Shown here: positions 15,356 through 17,647 of the stretch, piece after piece
Layout of the letters: every line of letters starts with the position of its first letter
Numbering within the stretch: position 1 is the stretch's first letter
Source of the DNA: RUG626 sp051866775
GTDB lineage: Bacteria; Bacillota; Clostridia; Oscillospirales; Oscillospiraceae
Length of the DNA stretch: 17,647 bases
Assembly: GCA_051866775.1 (NCBI GenBank)
Contig: JBJDXR010000010.1
Span: 1 to 17,647, forward strand
Direction: 5' to 3'
Notes under the pieces: generated by a model
Databases searched by the model: none
What the model saw: only the letters and a program-made list of their open reading frames with translations
Told to the model about the DNA's origin: nothing
Program-made: the position numbers and the translations under genes

Positions 15356-15859
15356 ATGTGGTTTTTTATTCTGCTATGCGCGGTATTTGTGGTTGTCACC
15401 CTGATTGTCTCCCAAAAGGGTGAGACAAAGGACGAAAAATTTGACGAGCGCCAGCGGCAGGTCAGGGCGCGGTGCTCGCAGATTGCGTACACTGTTCTGC
15501 TGGCCTATGTCCTGCTGTACGGTGTGGCGGCGCTGTTTTACCCGGAGCTTGCCGCTGTGCTCGGCGCTGTTGGGATACTGACCGGCGCGGCCCTCGCCGT
15601 CATGGTGTACACCGTCCTCTGCGTCTGGAGGGGGGCGTACAGCGCGCTGAACCAGCGCACGCCGGGGATGGTCCTCTATCTTTTCTGCGGGGCCATAGGG
15701 ATCGCAAACTTTGTCCTTCAGCTCAAGTTCTACGGCCCGGTTACTGACGGCCGCCTCTCCATCTGCTGGCTCAGTCTGGAGATTGGGATTATATACATCG
15801 TGTTTCTGGCGGCGCGGCTCGCGCGGAGGCTGGCGGACCGCCGGGCGGAGGAAGCATGA
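15356..15859 (+). CDS. Multi-pass membrane protein of unknown function, paired with an Xre regulator
   Basis: The 167-residue protein has about five predicted membrane segments (roughly 2-18, 44-61, 66-90, 104-121, 138-156). Between the first two is a charged cytoplasmic stretch with the motif DEKFDERQRQVR, and the C-terminal tail is arginine-rich. The DERQ-type loop is typical of small Clostridial membrane proteins encoded next to short Xre regulators; I cannot assign a biochemical function. GGAGG precedes the ATG at seven bases. The gene overlaps the next as ATGA, so both are made from one message. In such pairs the membrane protein may anchor or modulate the regulator or act in envelope stress; this is inference. 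Confidence 0.8.
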   Translation: MWFFILLCAVFVVVTLIVSQKGETKDEKFDERQRQVRARCSQIAYTVLLAYVLLYGVAALFYPELAAVLGAVGILTGAALAVMVYTVLCVWRGAYSALNQRTPGMVLYLFCGAIGIANFVLQLKFYGPVTDGRLSICWLSLEIGIIYIVFLAARLARRLADRRAEEA

Positions 15860-16047
15860 AAAATCTCAGGCTGAAGGCCGCGAGGGCGGCAAAGGATATG
15901 TCCCAGCAGGCGCTGGCGGACAGGGTGGGCGTGTCGCGCCAAACCATAAGCGCCATAGAGAATGGAGATTACAACCCGACAATAAAGCTATGTATTGCCA
16001 TATGCCGGGATTTGGGCAAGACCCTGGATGAGCTTTTCTGGGAATGA
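15856..16047 (+). CDS. Small Xre-family helix-turn-helix regulator
   Basis: The 63-residue protein is little more than one DNA-binding domain. It has the Cro/C1-type core SQQALADRVGVSRQTISAIENGDYNPT, followed by a helix and the ending LGKTLDELFWE, typical of short Clostridial Xre proteins. Its ATG overlaps the upstream stop by four bases, indicating translational coupling. It probably binds the inverted repeat at 15280-15307 and represses its own operon. No separate sensor domain is present, so a signal may come through the partner membrane protein. Confidence 0.92.
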   Translation: MKNLRLKAARAAKDMSQQALADRVGVSRQTISAIENGDYNPTIKLCIAICRDLGKTLDELFWE

Positions 16048-16053
16048 GCTTAC

Positions 16054-16099
16054 AAAAAAGCTGTCTTTGATCCAAAAAGGATCAAAGACAGCTTTTTTT
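16054..16099 (+). terminator. Long bidirectional terminator
   Basis: Arms of 20 bp (16054-16073 with 16079-16098) match perfectly around an AAAAA loop. The outer part is A6/T6, so both strands end in a T run. It stops the Xre operon from the left and the sulfatase operon from the right. The stop codon of the leftward gene (16098-16100) lies at its edge. Confidence 0.85.
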
Positions 16100-16460
16100 A
16101 TGTTCCAGTCTGAATCTCATCACTGCTCAGAAACTCAAAAAGCTCCACATCGTAATAGTGTATAACCGCAAAGCGCACGGTACTCAGGCTCTCGCCCTCG
16201 GCACATATGGTCACAACATCTCCGGTACGCTCGGCCTTCGCCCACGGAATATCCAGAAGCGGTATGAGGTTTTCGTTTATCTCCCGGGCAAGCTCATCCA
16301 GATGTTCCGAGTAGTACTCGCTGCTCTGGGGGGCGGTGTATCCCTCCACCGGGGTACCCTTCGCTGTAAACAGGATCACGGTGACGGTAATAAACAGCCC
16401 CAGGAAGAGCACACAGCCCGCAGGCCGCAGCCATTTAACAAAAGCCTGTCCTGTGCCCAT
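16098..16460 (-). CDS. Small membrane-anchored protein of unknown function, coupled to an LtaS-like sulfatase
   Basis: The 120-residue protein has a short basic N-terminus and one membrane segment at about 13-32. An outside domain of about 85 residues follows, with an acidic helix (SEHLDELAREINENL) and a beta-rich end. The signal-anchor pattern suggests a protein held on the outer face of the membrane. I do not recognise a family. Its ATG shares one base with the sulfatase stop (TAATG), and GGAGGGGG lies just upstream, so translation is coupled. It may assist the sulfatase-like enzyme in envelope polymer synthesis; this rests on context only. Confidence 0.75.
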   Translation of the reverse strand: MGTGQAFVKWLRPAGCVLFLGLFITVTVILFTAKGTPVEGYTAPQSSEYYSEHLDELAREINENLIPLLDIPWAKAERTGDVVTICAEGESLSTVRFAVIHYYDVELFEFLSSDEIQTGT

Positions 16461-17647
16461 TATCCCCCTCCGTACAGGCCGTCATACATAAATTCATTTT
16501 TCATGTAATATTCGGCAAACTGAAGCTCCCTTATAAGCTCCCCGGCATCACCCCCGGGATCCTTGGTGAGCTGGCCGTCTATGTTATAGTAACCGGAGGA
16601 GGAGCTTACGATATTCGTAAGCTCATAAAGCCGGTGGTTAAGCTGCATATAGGCGCTCCTGCCCCAGCCGCACTCGGTAAATATCCTGTCCATAAGGAAG
16701 CACGAGGACATATCCCCGCCGTCACCGGTAAAGCTCCCGCCGGTGGCCGCCTTTGCAGCATCGTTTGCCCAGATTATATACGGCGTGGAGTAGTAGTTGT
16801 AGAAGCCCTCCTCCGTGCCCAGGTCAATATTGATCCCAAGCTCTGCATAGACGGAATTTCCATCACCCAGCCACGGCATATGGTCGCCGAAGAACACTAT
16901 GACCACCGGCTCGTCGGATTCCCGGAAGGAATCGATAAAATCATACATTCTCTGCGTGGTGTCGGCTATGCCGGTAAGATAGTTGTTGAGGATATTGTAG
17001 GTGCCGTCGGTAAGCCCATCCCGCAGGACGAAGGATTCCTCTCCCGTGCCTGTCGCGTCATAGGCGCCGTGGTTTTGATAAGTCACGCTGAAATTAAAAT
17101 AAGGCGTGTCCTTATCGCGGGAATTATATAGCTCCGCCAGCACGGAGAAAAAGAATTCGTCGGACCGGTCAGCCGAGTCATAGTCCTGAAGGAAGTAATA
17201 TTCCTCCATGCCGAGATATTTTTCAACGTTCTCCCTGTTATAAAACCAGTCGTCGCCGGTGTGGAAGCCCTCCGCGTAATAGCCCTGCTGCCGCAGATAA
17301 TAGACATAGGAGTTCGTTGCCACACGGTAATCCTCACTGACGGTGTAGCCTGTGAGGAAATTGCGCTCAGTATCCACCGTGCCGCCGCCAAACACATTGG
17401 CTATTATATGTCCCGACAAGCTCTCCTTCTCAAGCTCATGGAGCGGCCCATAGACATCCTGACTGAGCGGCACCTCCGGATGCTCCGGACGGCGGTTCTC
17501 GCGCTCGTGGCGCTGGCGCTTGAACTCCGCGTCCTCCTCGTTGATCTTCGCGCAGTCCAGCAGCACGATGCGCGCGATGCCCGCCGTCGCCCGCGTGCAG
17601 TACACCGGCCCCGTGTACCCCGCGCGCCGCAGCAGCGGCAGACGACC
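16460..17647 (-). CDS. LtaS-like sulfatase-family protein (5' partial; upstream part replaced by foreign-looking sequence)
   Basis: The C-terminal two thirds of an alkaline phosphatase-superfamily domain of the lipoteichoic acid synthase type. Visible family motifs are VFGGGTVDTERNFLTG (Thr of the LtaS active site), SYVYYLRQQGYYAEGFH, FNFSVTYQNHG and FFGDHMPW (metal-binding Asp-His). Such enzymes act outside the membrane, transferring phosphoglycerol or related groups. The expected upstream parts, a five-helix membrane domain and the metal-binding glutamate motif (usually like NxIVIMNES), are absent. In their place the frame continues to the right edge through GC-rich codons encoding a different protein family (see 17470-17647). 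The native gene is therefore incomplete here. The 3' end overlaps the small membrane protein gene as TAATG. Confidence 0.85.
   Translation of the reverse strand, partial: GRLPLLRRAGYTGPVYCTRATAGIARIVLLDCAKINEEDAEFKRQRHERENRRPEHPEVPLSQDVYGPLHELEKESLSGHIIANVFGGGTVDTERNFLTGYTVSEDYRVATNSYVYYLRQQGYYAEGFHTGDDWFYNRENVEKYLGMEEYYFLQDYDSADRSDEFFFSVLAELYNSRDKDTPYFNFSVTYQNHGAYDATGTGEESFVLRDGLTDGTYNILNNYLTGIADTTQRMYDFIDSFRESDEPVVIVFFGDHMPWLGDGNSVYAELGINIDLGTEEGFYNYYSTPYIIWANDAAKAATGGSFTGDGGDMSSCFLMDRIFTECGWGRSAYMQLNHRLYELTNIVSSSSGYYNIDGQLTKDPGGDAGELIRELQFAEYYMKNEFMYDGLYGGG
17470..17647 (-). CDS. Fragment of a beta-CASP metallo-beta-lactamase RNase fused in frame to the sulfatase
   Basis: Read leftward from the right edge, the frame gives GRLPLLRRAGYTGPVYCTRA and then LLDCAKINEEDAEFKRQRHE. 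This is the conserved stretch of MBL-fold/beta-CASP ribonucleases that follows the HxDHSGRLP motif (family pattern: GPxYCTxAT...LLDSAxIxEEDAE). It cannot be part of an LtaS-type enzyme. By hand count 17461-17647 is about 72% GC, while the preceding 120 bases are about 50-58%. Isoleucine is ATC throughout here but often ATA next to it. The junction lies around 17455-17490. It may be a contig-end chimera or a real recombination. Confidence 0.75.

Overview
The window looks like a chromosomal segment of a member of the class Clostridia (Bacillota), possibly a gut Oscillospiraceae or Lachnospiraceae relative. The evidence is consensus sigma-A promoters with 16-18 bp spacers, strong AGGAGG-type ribosome binding sites, frequent ATA isoleucine codons at fairly high GC, and gene content such as KtrAB potassium uptake, ATP-recycling pyruvate phosphate dikinase, DegV, glutamine-dependent NadE, and an LtaS-like sulfatase. 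No rRNA, tRNA, CRISPR array, insertion sequence or complete mobile element was seen. Most of the window is ordinary housekeeping and accessory metabolism; I did not find a clear new defence or biosynthetic system.

Left part (1-3140): the 3' end of a membrane-protein gene, then about 650 bp of AT-richer DNA with terminators but no convincing gene. A leftward ktrB-ktrA potassium uptake operon follows. It is driven by a near-perfect promoter that lies back to back with the promoter of a rightward HAD phosphatase gene.

Middle (3141-9080): the HAD gene overlaps, tail to tail, a leftward zinc alcohol dehydrogenase gene. Upstream of that is a leftward alpha/beta hydrolase gene, divergent from a HutC-type GntR regulator; both divergent promoters are close to consensus and carry similar AT-rich motifs at their start sites. 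Next comes a leftward degV gene with no ordinary start codon, divergent from a TetR regulator. A 15-bp palindrome sits just downstream of the degV promoter.

Right part (9081-17647): leftward ppdK (pyruvate phosphate dikinase) with its own promoter, then a leftward nadE-mnmE operon joined by a GTGA overlap. A rightward two-gene module follows (multi-pass membrane protein plus 63-residue Xre-type regulator, ATGA overlap) with an inverted repeat over its -35 box. Last is a leftward pair: an LtaS-like sulfatase and a small membrane-anchored protein overlapping as TAATG. At the right edge the sulfatase reading frame runs in frame into about 180 bp of much more GC-rich sequence encoding a piece of a beta-CASP metallo-beta-lactamase RNase. 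This is the most striking anomaly in the window, either a chimeric assembly or a real gene fusion.
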